Below, piece by piece: positions 8,633-17,734 of a stretch of 64,000 bases of DNA. This stretch comes from Mucilaginibacter rubeus. Its GTDB lineage: Bacteria; Bacteroidota; Bacteroidia; Sphingobacteriales; Sphingobacteriaceae. The notes beneath the pieces were generated by a model. The model was not told where the DNA came from. It was given only the letters and a program-made list of their open reading frames with translations, and did no database searches. Location of the stretch: contig NZ_CP043450.1 of the NCBI RefSeq assembly GCF_003286415.2, positions 3,596,001-3,660,000 of the forward strand, in the 5' to 3' direction. Made by a program: the position numbers and the translations under genes. How positions within the stretch are numbered: the first letter of the stretch is position 1; each line of letters starts with the position of its first letter.

Positions 8633-9175
8633 TTAATCTTTTACGAATTTGGTGTCTTTCATAAGATAATACCCTAAATACCCTTTGCTTACTGTAAGCA
8701 AAATGTATGAAGATGTATCAACCTGTTCATTATCTACAGCGGTTACATTCTTCTCAATTCCTCCAAATTCTACTTCGGCAGATGCCCGGCTTCTCGAATG
8801 CTCATGATGTTTATGCCTGATGCTAACCTTAAAAACCTGTTGTTCCTTATCAGAAAAAAAATCATTTAAAAGCAATGGTAAAGCTACGAATATTGCTCCC
8901 GAGAAAATAACGCCTGCCCAAAAAACTTTCATATCCTTAACAAGAAAAACAGATACTATCAAGCCTGACAGCCCCCACACAAACAGTACGGGTAAAAGCT
9001 TAACAAACGTATCATCAAGTTTATTAAGAGCGTAAAAAAAGGATACAACCGATACACCCCAAAAAGCAGATTCTGCTATTTTCAATCTTTTGGTTTTTAA
9101 CTGGCGCTCTTTATTTTTTTGTTTTTGCTGATTTTTAAATTTTAGCGTCGTCTTATACACGCAATAAAGATGCAA
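8633..9175 (-). CDS. membrane protein of unknown function
   Basis: The 180-aa frame has a very basic, Lys/Gln-rich N-terminus, three predicted membrane segments (about residues 35-50, 58-77, 83-103) and a soluble tail with a His/Arg stretch (RHKHHEHSRSR). No family is recognised. The only full-length start is a TTG at 9175 and there is no ATG before the membrane segments, so the N-terminus is uncertain. It is flanked by the gdh terminator and the inverted-repeat element. Confidence 0.55.
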   Translation of the reverse strand: MHLYCVYKTTLKFKNQQKQKNKERQLKTKRLKIAESAFWGVSVVSFFYALNKLDDTFVKLLPVLFVWGLSGLIVSVFLVKDMKVFWAGVIFSGAIFVALPLLLNDFFSDKEQQVFKVSIRHKHHEHSRSRASAEVEFGGIEKNVTAVDNEQVDTSSYILLTVSKGYLGYYLMKDTKFVKD

Positions 9176-9224
9176 AAACTATTCAAAACATCATTCTTAT
9201 GTTCTATGACCTATTTAAACAAAA

Positions 9225-9252
9225 CGAGGCGGGCTTTTTCAAACCCACCTCG
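9225..9252 (-). terminator. intrinsic terminator of the glutamate dehydrogenase gene
   Basis: Stem 9225-9233 / 9244-9252 (CGAGGTGGG pairing with CCCGCCTCG with one G-U) and a 10-nt loop. On the minus strand it is followed by TTTTGTTT. It lies 28 bp past the gdh stop. Confidence 0.8.
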
Positions 9253-9279
9253 CTATATATAAAACTATTAAATCCTTAA

Positions 9280-10716
9280 TTATGGCCAGATACCCAAGTT
9301 TTGATAAGATACCGCTATTTTGTTGATAGCACCAACCATCGCCGCATTACGCAAGGTACCAATATCAGGATTGCTTTTGTAGATCTCCCTGATTTCGTGG
9401 TATGAGCGGATCATGGTATCTTCCAATCCTGAATTTACCAGTTCTAATTCAGATGCACCTTTGATAATAGTTGAACGTTGGATTGGAGTTAAAGCAACAC
9501 CGGTAATACCTTCAACCATATTCACCAGGTTCAAATTAGAATTCTCTTCAAACCTGCGGTTCATACGGCCAAAAGCTACGTGGCTCAGGTTCTTCAACCA
9601 TTCAAAATAAGATACAGTTACACCGCCAGCGTTAGCAAACATATCCGGTACTATAATACCACCGTTGGCATAAAATATAGCTTCGGCTTCGGGTGATGTT
9701 GGGCCGTTTGCGCCCTCAACAATGATCTTAGCCTGGATATTGCGGATATTAGCTTCGGTGATCTGGTTTTCCAGAGCAGCGGGCACCAGGATATCGCATG
9801 GCTGCTCAAGGCCTTCCATGGTATTGGTAAACTCTTGTATTGCAGCTGCGTAACCTAAAATAGAACCGGTTGCTTTACGGTGCTGGAATACGGCCTCGAT
9901 ATCTAAACCGTTCTCGTTATAAATAGCACCTTCAAACTCACACAAACCAACTATTATCGCGCCCATTTCTGACAGGAACTTGGCGGAGTAATAGCCTACA
10001 TTACCAAGACCTTGCACAATTACTCTTTTGCCAGATAAACCCGGCAACAAGCCAATCTTTTGCATATCCTCGCCAACGCTCACACACTCGCGCGTAGCTA
10101 TAGCCACACCACGACCGGTTGCTTCCCTTCTGCCGGCAATGCCGTGCAGGGCAATAGGCTTACCAGTTACAGCACCCATAGCATCCAGTTGGCCAGGGTT
10201 CATGGTAGCATAGGTATCAGCAATCCAGCTCATTTCACGCTCGCCCGATCCATAGTCTGGTGCGGGCACGTCAATGCTGGGGCCGATAAAGTTCTTTTTA
10301 ATTAATTCTACAGTGTAACGACGGGTGATGTTTTCAAGTTCGCTTACGGTGTAGTTTTTAGGATTTATTTTGATACCGCCTTTGGCGCCGCCGAAAGGAA
10401 CGTTAACAATGGCACATTTATAAGTCATTAGCGCGGCGAGGGCCATCACCTCATCCTCGTTCACCATTTCGCTGTATCGGATACCGCCTTTGGTTGGCGA
10501 CTGGTGGTGCGAATGCTCAACACGCCATGCGTCAATTACCTCAAAACTATTTCCTTTACGGATAGGGAAACGGAAGCGGTAAACACTATTACATGATTTA
10601 ATTTGATCAAGCAGGCCTGCATCGTGTTTGGTGAATTGTGCAGCGTGATCGAAGTTTTTACACACGTCGCTGAAGAAGTGTGTTTCTTGGTCGGCAATCA
10701 AAATATTCGTAGCCAT
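9280..10716 (-). CDS. gdhA: Glu/Leu/Phe/Val dehydrogenase, probable glutamate dehydrogenase
   Basis: Amino-acid dehydrogenase of 478 aa that interconverts glutamate with 2-oxoglutarate and ammonium. Family motifs are KGGIRY near residue 76, [19 protein letters not shown] with the catalytic Lys near 100-113, PAPDYGSGE with the catalytic Asp, and a Rossmann segment IVQGLGNVG. Its own terminator follows. It lies between ccmD and ccmE, a strange place by function. The cofactor (NAD or NADP) is not certain from sequence. Confidence 0.92.
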   Translation of the reverse strand: MATNILIADQETHFFSDVCKNFDHAAQFTKHDAGLLDQIKSCNSVYRFRFPIRKGNSFEVIDAWRVEHSHHQSPTKGGIRYSEMVNEDEVMALAALMTYKCAIVNVPFGGAKGGIKINPKNYTVSELENITRRYTVELIKKNFIGPSIDVPAPDYGSGEREMSWIADTYATMNPGQLDAMGAVTGKPIALHGIAGRREATGRGVAIATRECVSVGEDMQKIGLLPGLSGKRVIVQGLGNVGYYSAKFLSEMGAIIVGLCEFEGAIYNENGLDIEAVFQHRKATGSILGYAAAIQEFTNTMEGLEQPCDILVPAALENQITEANIRNIQAKIIVEGANGPTSPEAEAIFYANGGIIVPDMFANAGGVTVSYFEWLKNLSHVAFGRMNRRFEENSNLNLVNMVEGITGVALTPIQRSTIIKGASELELVNSGLEDTMIRSYHEIREIYKSNPDIGTLRNAAMVGAINKIAVSYQNLGIWP

Positions 10717-10831
10717 AACTATTGTATAAATATTAATCTCTTAAAAAAGTGAGCAAATTTGGTACAATTTTTATCAATATTGCAAATATTTCTTAGTTAG
10801 TGTGCCCTATACACCATCAAACACCGCCCCG

Positions 10832-10864
10832 AATAATATGTTTAAATTGTTTAAACATATTATT
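10832..10864. terminator. perfect AT-rich palindrome after ccmD
   Basis: Arms of 15 bp (AATAATATGTTTAAA and its complement) around a 3-nt centre, starting 4 bp past the ccmD stop and about 115 bp before gdh. The stem has almost no GC and there is no long T run. It could end the ccmCD transcript or be an operator for gdh. I cannot tell which. Confidence 0.45.
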
Positions 10865-10868
10865 TGAA

Positions 10869-11078
10869 CTACTTTTCGTTTTCGACTTTTTTTAATCTGC
10901 GGTCTATCGAAAACAGGTAAAGGGCCAAACCAACAAAAATTATGGAAATAGTTACCACAACTACGTAAATTTTTCCCGACTGGCGCAAGGCATCTGCCAT
11001 TTCAACTTGCTGCCCCTGCTGTGCAAAAACAGCGGTACAAAACGTAAGCAGTAACAATAAAAGCGTTAATTTCTTCAT
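10869..11078 (-). CDS. ccmD: CcmD-like small membrane protein
   Basis: The 69-aa product has a signal-like N-terminus (residues 1-19, ending FAQ), one membrane helix (about residues 37-57) and a charged cytoplasmic tail (DRRLKKVENEK). In system I, CcmD stabilises the CcmABC-CcmE complex. The identification rests on size, topology and position: its ATG starts one base after the ccmC stop. The two genes are surely co-translated. Confidence 0.8.
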   Translation of the reverse strand: MKKLTLLLLLLTFCTAVFAQQGQQVEMADALRQSGKIYVVVVTISIIFVGLALYLFSIDRRLKKVENEK

Positions 11079-11079
11079 C

Positions 11080-11754
11080 TTAATTTATAGCGTTCTTCTT
11101 ATTCTCAATTAAACGGATGCGGTAACGGATAGTAGCTATCCAAAGTGCAATAAAGCTCCAGCCCAGCATGGCCGGGTAAAAGGCTATCTTCATGCCATTA
11201 TCAAGGTCGTATTTACCAAATGCAGGGTTACCACCGCTGCCCGGGTGCAATGAATCTGTTAAACGAGGCAAAACAAATATCAATACAATCATAATCGGAA
11301 ACGCGAATATGTTGTAGATGGCCGAAATCTTGGCACGTTTTTGCTCCTCATCAATAGAGTTACGAAGCACCAGGTAAGCACAATACAACAGAAATGCAAT
11401 AGCAGCACTGTTTTGTTTAGGGTCTCCGCTCCAAAATTCGCCCCATGTATATTTTGCCCACAGCATGCCAGTTAAAAGGCCTAAGCTGTAAAACAGCAGT
11501 CCGGTATTAACACATTCAACAGCGGCAAGGTCATGCTCTTCCTTACCATCCTGCAAATACTTTATGCTGAAATAAACCGATACAACAAATACCGTTAGCA
11601 TCCCCATCCACATAGGTACGTGGAAATACAAATTACGGATGGTTTCGTGAATAATTGGTAGCCTTGGCGCTTTGAAAACCAAGCCGGTGTAAAAGGTAGA
11701 TAGCACCAGCAAAACAGCCGCCACTTTCCACCAGGTTTGATAAATAAACTTCAT
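11080..11754 (-). CDS. ccmC: CcmC/CcsA-type haem handling protein
   Basis: Polytopic inner-membrane protein of 224 aa with six membrane spans. The WWD-family signature WGEFWSGDPKQNSAAIAFLLY is in the middle, and a conserved periplasmic His is in NLYFHVPMW. CcmC loads haem onto CcmE. It is directly followed by ccmD. The ATP-binding subunit CcmA is not in the window. CcmB lies 6 kb upstream on the same strand. Confidence 0.93.
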   Translation of the reverse strand: MKFIYQTWWKVAAVLLVLSTFYTGLVFKAPRLPIIHETIRNLYFHVPMWMGMLTVFVVSVYFSIKYLQDGKEEHDLAAVECVNTGLLFYSLGLLTGMLWAKYTWGEFWSGDPKQNSAAIAFLLYCAYLVLRNSIDEEQKRAKISAIYNIFAFPIMIVLIFVLPRLTDSLHPGSGGNPAFGKYDLDNGMKIAFYPAMLGWSFIALWIATIRYRIRLIENKKNAIN

Positions 11755-11786
11755 ATTAAATTGTGCGGTAAAGGTAGTGAAATTTC

Positions 11787-11867
11787 ATTGTCATTAAGTC
11801 ATCAGGTTACTGAGTCATTATTCACACAAATAAAAAAATGACCTAATGATGCAATGACACAATGACT
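11787..11867. repeat. degenerate-word inverted repeat (locus C)
   Basis: Left arm 11787-11820 and right arm 11837-11867, each built from variants of GTCATT / AATGAC words. The arms are roughly complementary and separated by a 16-nt A-rich loop. It fills the gap between ccmC and the surface-protein gene. Confidence 0.65.
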
Positions 11868-11870
11868 AAA

Positions 11871-13055
11871 TCAATCCCCCGGCTCGTAATCAACCGGCAA
11901 CAAATCGCCGAGCTTGGCTTTTGACCATGAACCTTCATATAACGGGCTTGGGCTTGATACCACAATACCATTCATATCAAAGGCAACATAGCCCGAATAT
12001 TTGGTCATGATACTGGTTTCGTAGTTGGGCATATCCAACGGGTGATAAACATCCTTAAACTCGGTAGTCTCCTCACGCTTGGTATATACTACGTATAAAA
12101 AGTGCGGAAAAGTAAGGGCGTAAATCCCATCTTGCGGTGTTTTGCGCAAAATCTCAAACTCCTGGTAGGGCAGCTTGGCCAGGTTTTCCCGGTACCATTT
12201 AGTCATTTTCGACAAATTGTAATACCTCATCGCCGAATCACGCGGGCCGTCACGGTACTTCTTCATCTTCTGCATCAACACCGCTTCTTCTGGCCGTTCG
12301 GGGTTAATTTGTCTTGTAAAGTCGTGCGCCTCAAACCCTTCTTCTTTTAATTTCCCTTTATAAAGCGAACGGTAAAAATGTTGGGCCGAGCCGTAATAAG
12401 CCTGCTCTCGTTTCTGTTTCCAAAGCTTTTTCTGAGCAGCGCTACCAGGCAGGTTCTCAAACAGTGCACTTCCCGAGTAAGATATAGTATGCTCTATAGC
12501 GTCATACAAAAAGCTTTTCAGTAAAAACTTGGTACGATAGCCCAGCGCCAGGTTCTCAACCACCAGAAACTCATCGCCTGATGCTTCCAGTTGTTGTTTA
12601 CCCCTGTGATAAATAATATTAAGAATATGTGGATTGGTAACCTTACACTCTTTGCCATTTTCGGTATCGCCTACAAATTCCTTGCGGAACAACTCGTAGT
12701 TCTTTTTCCAGTCGGCACTGCTGCTGATCACAACCTCGCGCAGCATTAATACCTTCTGATTAACCTCTATGCTCAGCTTAGCGGGATCACGGCCAACCAA
12801 TACAGTTGTCGAATACTCTTCAATACTTACACCGGTAACTACCAACTGATATTGGCCCGGCTTTACACCGGCCAGAGTAAAAGTACCGTCCTCGGCAGTA
12901 GAAGTGCCGTACGTGGCATTATTTAAAAATACGCTGGCATTGGCTACCGGGCTTTTAGAATCGGCCCTGACTACCTTACCTGTAATAGTACCGGTTTGCG
13001 CCGAAACTATGAGCGGGCATATAAACGCGATAAGCAAAAACCAATAAAAACGCAT
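11871..13055 (-). CDS. carboxypeptidase-regulatory-like domain surface protein
   Basis: The 394-aa product has a signal peptide (residues 1-19, ending VSA). A CarboxypepD_reg-like beta-sandwich follows at about residues 22-105 (GTITGKVVRADSKSPVANASV, then GTFTLAGVKPGQY). After it comes a domain of about 280 aa of unknown role. This is the common Bacteroidota exported-protein layout, usually facing the cell surface or outer membrane. The substrate is unknown. It lies 116 bp upstream of ccmC and is separated from the di-haem operon by a 510-bp gap. Confidence 0.8.
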   Translation of the reverse strand: MRFYWFLLIAFICPLIVSAQTGTITGKVVRADSKSPVANASVFLNNATYGTSTAEDGTFTLAGVKPGQYQLVVTGVSIEEYSTTVLVGRDPAKLSIEVNQKVLMLREVVISSSADWKKNYELFRKEFVGDTENGKECKVTNPHILNIIYHRGKQQLEASGDEFLVVENLALGYRTKFLLKSFLYDAIEHTISYSGSALFENLPGSAAQKKLWKQKREQAYYGSAQHFYRSLYKGKLKEEGFEAHDFTRQINPERPEEAVLMQKMKKYRDGPRDSAMRYYNLSKMTKWYRENLAKLPYQEFEILRKTPQDGIYALTFPHFLYVVYTKREETTEFKDVYHPLDMPNYETSIMTKYSGYVAFDMNGIVVSSPSPLYEGSWSKAKLGDLLPVDYEPGD

Positions 13056-13239
13056 TAAATAAAATTAGGATATTTTTTCAATCTACTAAAAAACACATTT
13101 TTTATGAACGGTTAATGAATTGTTGTTGTATAATTTTTGTTGCGGTGGGTTTGTCTCGATTTGAATTTATCTGAACCGGAATTTTAAGAATTAAGGAATA
13201 GACAGAATGGGAGGATGTAATTCGATAAATTCTTTTTTT

Positions 13240-13346
13240 CTTGCGCTCGTTTTTAACGAGTGCTTACAATGGGCTTACGTTTATAAAGTAAGCGAAGACG
13301 ATACAATCGCCAACCCACGTTAAGCACTCGTTGAAACGAGCGCAAG
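13240..13346. repeat. nested palindromic element
   Basis: Left arm 13240-13266 and right arm 13321-13346 are inverted copies (26-27 bp, differing only by a short A-run change). Each arm is itself palindromic (GCGCTCGTT / AACGAGTGC). The 54-bp core has a further small dyad (CTTAC..GTAAG). The rest of the 13056-13566 gap shows no gene; the small frames there include this repeat. It looks like a second MITE/REP-type element. Confidence 0.7.
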
Positions 13347-13516
13347 TTGGAAAGATAAAAGTTTCTTGGAAAAACAAACAAAAACCATGTCTTTGATCGC
13401 AGCGCGGCAATCACGTAGCCAATGCATATCCGCCCTGTATAGCATGCGATAGCCACGTCGCGCCGCAGCTCGTTCCTTTCCCGCTCCTCGATGAATTTTT
13501 ACCGGCTAACAATAAA

Positions 13517-13546
13517 AAAGCGGCATGAATTATTCCACGCCGCTTT
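13517..13546 (-). terminator. intrinsic terminator of the di-haem oxidoreductase operon
   Basis: Stem AAAGCGGCGTG / CATGCCGCTTT with a short AT loop. On the minus strand it is followed by TTTTTTATT. It starts about 20 bp after the stop of the di-haem gene. Confidence 0.8.
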
Positions 13547-13566
13547 CAAAATATCATCAGAGAAAA

Positions 13567-14940
13567 TTACAAGCTTTTCAGAAAGCTCAGCATAGCGTCC
13601 CTGTCTACTTTTGATAATGTACTGAAGAAAACCTTTGACGATTCAGCCTCTCCACCATGCCACATAATAGCCTCGGTAATACTACGTGCGCGACCATCAT
13701 GAAGATAATAACCGGGATAATTAACTTTTTCAAACAATCCTAAACCCCAAAGTGGAGCTGTACGCCATTCCTGCCCGTTAGCTAAAAAGTCGGGACGGTT
13801 ATCGGCAAGGCCAGGCCCCATGTCATGTACCAGCATATCCGTGTAAGGATGGATCACCTGGTTTGACAGTGGCTTGAAAGCTACGTTTATCTCCGTTGTA
13901 AGGGTTTGACGATGGCAACTTTCGCACTTGCCTTGTTTAAATAATAACTCGCCTCTTTTATTGGTAGCATCGGTAACATCACGACGGGCCGGAACCGCGA
14001 GCGTAGCGGCATAAAATCTCACAGCATTTAATGTACTATCGGCCAATTCGGGATCATCCTTTAGGCCATCATATTGAGATTGACCGAAGGAATTCTCAAC
14101 CGGGAATATCTTATTGGTAATGCCGATATCCTGGTTGTAAGCGGCAGCTACCTGCGTAAGCAACGATGCGGTGTTAGCTTTCCAGCCAAAACGCCCCAGC
14201 TTGCGCGATTGTGTAGCTACATCCCAAACATAGTTGGCATGCCCCTTTATGCCGTCGCCGTTTGCGTCGTTCGGATCGGCCATGGCAACGATGGTGCTTT
14301 CAGGAATAGCTTCCAGCAATCCCAAGCCATACATTGGCGGCGCCAGGCGCGGCGATAACATATACCCAGCCGAAAGCGCTGTGTAAAGGTTTGTTAAAGT
14401 ATAAGTAGGCGTACGTAAGGCATAGGCTTCACCATCCGGAAAGTTATATATCACATCATTGTATGCAATGTTAACCTTACACTCGGGCGTTTTACCAAAA
14501 ACAGCTTTATCCTGTAGCTGCAAACCGTAACCTGGTGCCGCAAGCGGGCCGCCATGTTCGTCGGTACCAGGAATGCTGATGCGCACAAGGAGCGACGAAT
14601 TTGATTCGCCGGCTGTTGGCAAACCTATCCCATCGTTGTGGTGACACGAAATGCAGGAGTTGTTATTGAAGATGGTCCCCAAACCCGGATTAATAGGTGC
14701 GGGCGCAGTAACAAAAATCTTGCTAAATGCCGCGTCGCCCAAGCCATGAACCTCTGCATCGTAACCTGAAAGTCCCGGAAACATATTACCAAACGAGTGC
14801 GAGGTAATATCAAACACGGTGGCATCGCCTCCCGATAAACGCTCGTCATATCTATCTGCTGAGATTTGGGCCGCTTTCTGGCATTTTGCCAGCAGCAGCA
14901 CCAAAAGCACCAACGCGCCTATTACGCTTAACTTCTTCAC
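13567..14940 (-). CDS. di-haem oxidoreductase (DHOR, DUF1111) lipoprotein
   Basis: The 457-aa product has a lipoprotein signal (lipobox LAKC, Cys at about residue 20). Two c-type haem sites are present: CISCH in the N-terminal third and CESCH in the C-terminal third. Downstream Met and His residues could serve as axial ligands. It belongs to the DUF1111 thiol oxidoreductase-like / di-haem peroxidase group often found beside imelysin. The start is a GTG at 14940, 8 bp after the imelysin stop. Dependence on system I haem attachment links it to the flanking ccm genes. The reaction is unknown. Confidence 0.9.
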   Translation of the reverse strand: MKKLSVIGALVLLVLLLAKCQKAAQISADRYDERLSGGDATVFDITSHSFGNMFPGLSGYDAEVHGLGDAAFSKIFVTAPAPINPGLGTIFNNNSCISCHHNDGIGLPTAGESNSSLLVRISIPGTDEHGGPLAAPGYGLQLQDKAVFGKTPECKVNIAYNDVIYNFPDGEAYALRTPTYTLTNLYTALSAGYMLSPRLAPPMYGLGLLEAIPESTIVAMADPNDANGDGIKGHANYVWDVATQSRKLGRFGWKANTASLLTQVAAAYNQDIGITNKIFPVENSFGQSQYDGLKDDPELADSTLNAVRFYAATLAVPARRDVTDATNKRGELLFKQGKCESCHRQTLTTEINVAFKPLSNQVIHPYTDMLVHDMGPGLADNRPDFLANGQEWRTAPLWGLGLFEKVNYPGYYLHDGRARSITEAIMWHGGEAESSKVFFSTLSKVDRDAMLSFLKSL

Positions 14941-14947
14941 CTTAAAA

Positions 14948-16024
14948 TTAGTCCTTAATATTAGTTTGTATAAATGTGGTCAAATCACCTTCAAGCGTAG
15001 CTTGCAGGGTTGCAAGGGCTGTTTGACTGTTTGATATTTTATCGCGGTTATCATAAATGGCCTTTTCAAAAGTTGGGGTAATCAAAGCCATTGACGATAA
15101 AGCAGTTTGTATTTGTGTTTTGATCTTAGTATCTAAAGCCAGGTTTTTTGAAGCAACCAAAGCGCTTAAGCTCGTTGTGCCTTTGGTACCATTATAAGTG
15201 GCGGTATAAACATTAAGTACACCTTGTATATTATTTATGAAATCGGTAGTAGTATTGTGCGAGTATGATGACTCATCTTTAGTCGAATCTCTTTCAGTGA
15301 AAGGTTCAGCCATTTTACCGGTACCTACTTCTTCGCAAATGCCCGCCATTTGAGTAACAATGGTAGTAAACAATTCTTTGCGTGTTTTGAAGGCTGTACT
15401 TCCGTTTCCGGCAGTAGTGATTTTGGCTGCATAATTATCACCCGAAGCCGCCCAGCTATTCATAAGTGCAGTGGTAGTATTTAATAAACTTTGAGAAGTA
15501 AACTTTAGATAATCTTTTTGGCGGGCTGTGATATCAGCGGCTTTTCTTGTACCACCCGGGCCAAATATAATGTACTCGATACCGTGGAAACCTTTGGAGA
15601 AACCATCAAGACCGTCTACATAAGACAATGTTATGACGTCTGAACTTCCTATTAAAGCATCCACATCCGTCCTGTTCAAAGGCCAGCTATCCATAGTTGG
15701 GTCATAGTTTTCATCTTCAACCGGACCAAACAAAAAGCCCTCGGCCTGCTCCCATGGCTGGCGGGTGTTTTTCCAGGCTACACGGGCAGCGGTTAGGTTA
15801 GCATCGGTGGGCGTTGCTAAAAACGTAGTTATTGATGTGTTTAATAAAGTAGCTTTTGCCTGAATATCAACGTAGTTTGGATTACCAACAACGCTAACAA
15901 ACTGGGTTATTACTTCCTGCTCATCAACAGCAGTTGTCTGGGTTCCGCTTGGGTTGTTATCTTTTCCACAGCTGCTTAAAGCGAGGATAGCAGCACATGA
16001 CAGACCAAGTAAGGTATTTTTCAT
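14948..16024 (-). CDS. imelysin family (peptidase M75-like) lipoprotein
   Basis: The 358-aa lipoprotein (lipobox LSSC, Cys about residue 19) is of the imelysin/ICMP fold, made of two four-helix bundles. The family GxHxxE motif is present as GFHGIE, followed by YIIFG. Imelysins are periplasmic or surface iron-related proteins, some in EfeO-like uptake systems. Protease activity is doubtful. It sits between the Rieske protein and DHOR genes with 9- and 7-bp spacing, so it is one transcript with them. Confidence 0.9.
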   Translation of the reverse strand: MKNTLLGLSCAAILALSSCGKDNNPSGTQTTAVDEQEVITQFVSVVGNPNYVDIQAKATLLNTSITTFLATPTDANLTAARVAWKNTRQPWEQAEGFLFGPVEDENYDPTMDSWPLNRTDVDALIGSSDVITLSYVDGLDGFSKGFHGIEYIIFGPGGTRKAADITARQKDYLKFTSQSLLNTTTALMNSWAASGDNYAAKITTAGNGSTAFKTRKELFTTIVTQMAGICEEVGTGKMAEPFTERDSTKDESSYSHNTTTDFINNIQGVLNVYTATYNGTKGTTSLSALVASKNLALDTKIKTQIQTALSSMALITPTFEKAIYDNRDKISNSQTALATLQATLEGDLTTFIQTNIKD

Positions 16025-16033
16025 GGTAAAAAA

Positions 16034-16459
16034 TTAAGTTAGATGAATTATGATTTGATTTGATATTACTTCTGTTGCGTACTTCTTAAGCGGCCGTTCA
16101 GCAGGGCCGGTAGTTACCTGGCCCTCATTATTGAAGGTGCTGCCATGCAAATCGCATTTATAACCATTGTTGCCAGCAGGCGTGAGTTGGTTATCAGCAT
16201 GGGTGCATTTTAACAGCAATGCGGTATAAGTACCGTTAGCCTCCTTTTTTAAACCGATGTTATAATACTGGTTTTTAGGCTGGATCAATTGAAAATTAGT
16301 TGCGCCGAAAATAGTTTCCGGAACAGTTACTGTGTTGTTGGCCACAGCCGCTTTATAAACAGGTAAAGTAGCACAACCCGATAACGAGCTCACCAACATA
16401 CCTGCGCCAACAGCAAGGCATAACGAGCATGACTGTTTTACAAAATCTCTTCTATCCAT
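16034..16459 (-). CDS. exported Rieske [2Fe-2S] protein
   Basis: The 141-aa protein has a twin-arginine-like start (MDRRDFVKQ) and a lipobox-like SGC at about residue 29, so it is probably a Tat-exported lipoprotein. The Rieske cluster motifs are CTH (box 1, CTHADNQL) and CDLHG (box 2). They supply two Cys and two His, so a high-potential cluster is expected. It is the second gene of the barrel-Rieske-imelysin-DHOR operon. I infer it relays electrons to or from the di-haem protein. Confidence 0.9.
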   Translation of the reverse strand: MDRRDFVKQSCSLCLAVGAGMLVSSLSGCATLPVYKAAVANNTVTVPETIFGATNFQLIQPKNQYYNIGLKKEANGTYTALLLKCTHADNQLTPAGNNGYKCDLHGSTFNNEGQVTTGPAERPLKKYATEVISNQIIIHLT

Positions 16460-16470
16460 GTTGTTTAAGT

Positions 16471-17712
16471 TTAAAATGAATATCCAACACCCAGGTTTAT
16501 CAAAGTATTGTTAGTTTGGTAAGGCAGCGCCACCGGGCTTGGGTTCACTATCAGCGCTGGGTTTTGTGCGCCGGTATGTGCCAACCTTACATCGCCCTTC
16601 ACTACCACGTTACGGAGCGGCAGATAAGTTAAACCGGCTACCACAAAATTTTGATTAAGGGTTTGATCGGTTATACCGTTTGATGGGATGCGGTAATTAA
16701 GATCAAGCTTTTCATCACGCACAAAAACAATTAATTGCGGAGCGTTAAGTTTACCATAGTTGCTGCGGTAAAGCAGATCGTATCCTATTTCAGCATAGGC
16801 TCCGTAGGCTGCCTTTGGCGTATTGCTGGCATAGCCCCTGTTGATCTTGTCGGCATCTTTAATTGAAAGGATAGTGCCCAATACTTTTACTGAAAAGCCT
16901 TGTCCGTTATACTGGATATCGCCCTCACCCATGGCAACCGGGGTACCAAATACGCCCGAGTTTAAGCCAAGACTATCTGCCTCTGTTTTACGAAGACCCA
17001 CGGTACCACCATAATAGCCTGATAACTGGGCTTTAAAACCACTTTGATAATACTGAAGCGCACCTGTAACTGCAAGGTTGGTGCCGGTAGCGTTACGGCC
17101 TTCAAACCTTCCGTCAACAATACCCGTTCCGTGTGTGAAGCCGCCCGCGCTTAAGCCGTTCATCAATCCAATTGAATAGTTAATAGGGAAGTTATTTAAA
17201 CGGCCATAAAAGCCAACACCCAATTCGCGCCAGGTAGCAGGGATTACCAGCGTTTCAACGTAGTTACGTTCATTTCCGTTGAATGTGGTTGGCAGGTGAT
17301 TTTCATTCAGGATACCGATCCGCGGTAAAAACAAACCCGCAACAATGTATTGATTAGGGTTGAGGTTAAACTTCAGGTAAGCCTGCTCAATAGTAATTTC
17401 ACCGCCGGGTTCGCCGCCATTTACTTTGGCGTCTTCAAGCTCGGTTTCAGAAAAGAAAGAGATCTTATCGCTGAATTTGTGACCAACAAACAATACAAAA
17501 CGCTCAAGGTCGACCTTGGCTGTACGGTGATTGTTGTTGTACTGGTAAAAAGCATTACCGTAACCACCAATAGTAGTATTTGATAAAAGCGAGCTTTTAA
17601 CAGTATTGTTGTTTAAAGAATCTTCGGCAGTTGAGTTATTGGGCTGCTGCGCCAACGCTGTGCCTGAAATAAGAAAAGAAAGTATGACTAAAGTAAGGGT
17701 TTTAGCATGCAT
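16471..17712 (-). CDS. outer-membrane porin-like beta-barrel protein
   Basis: The 413-aa product has a signal peptide (residues 1-21, ending ALA). The body has alternating beta-strand pattern with many Tyr/Asn/Gly turns and a C-terminal aromatic residue (GVGYSF), typical of 16-18-strand porins. Weak resemblance to phosphate-selective or OprB-like porins cannot be settled here. It is the first gene of the four-gene operon and has a good promoter upstream. The likely job is to pass the substrate, probably a metal, across the outer membrane. Confidence 0.82.
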   Translation of the reverse strand: MHAKTLTLVILSFLISGTALAQQPNNSTAEDSLNNNTVKSSLLSNTTIGGYGNAFYQYNNNHRTAKVDLERFVLFVGHKFSDKISFFSETELEDAKVNGGEPGGEITIEQAYLKFNLNPNQYIVAGLFLPRIGILNENHLPTTFNGNERNYVETLVIPATWRELGVGFYGRLNNFPINYSIGLMNGLSAGGFTHGTGIVDGRFEGRNATGTNLAVTGALQYYQSGFKAQLSGYYGGTVGLRKTEADSLGLNSGVFGTPVAMGEGDIQYNGQGFSVKVLGTILSIKDADKINRGYASNTPKAAYGAYAEIGYDLLYRSNYGKLNAPQLIVFVRDEKLDLNYRIPSNGITDQTLNQNFVVAGLTYLPLRNVVVKGDVRLAHTGAQNPALIVNPSPVALPYQTNNTLINLGVGYSF

Positions 17713-17734
17713 TGTTATCTGGTTAAGTCGGCGA

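Noticed and set aside
13253..13456. 67-codon minus frame in the 13 kb gap
   Set aside because: GTG start, overlaps the nested palindrome, no hydrophobic or domain pattern consistent with a real protein.
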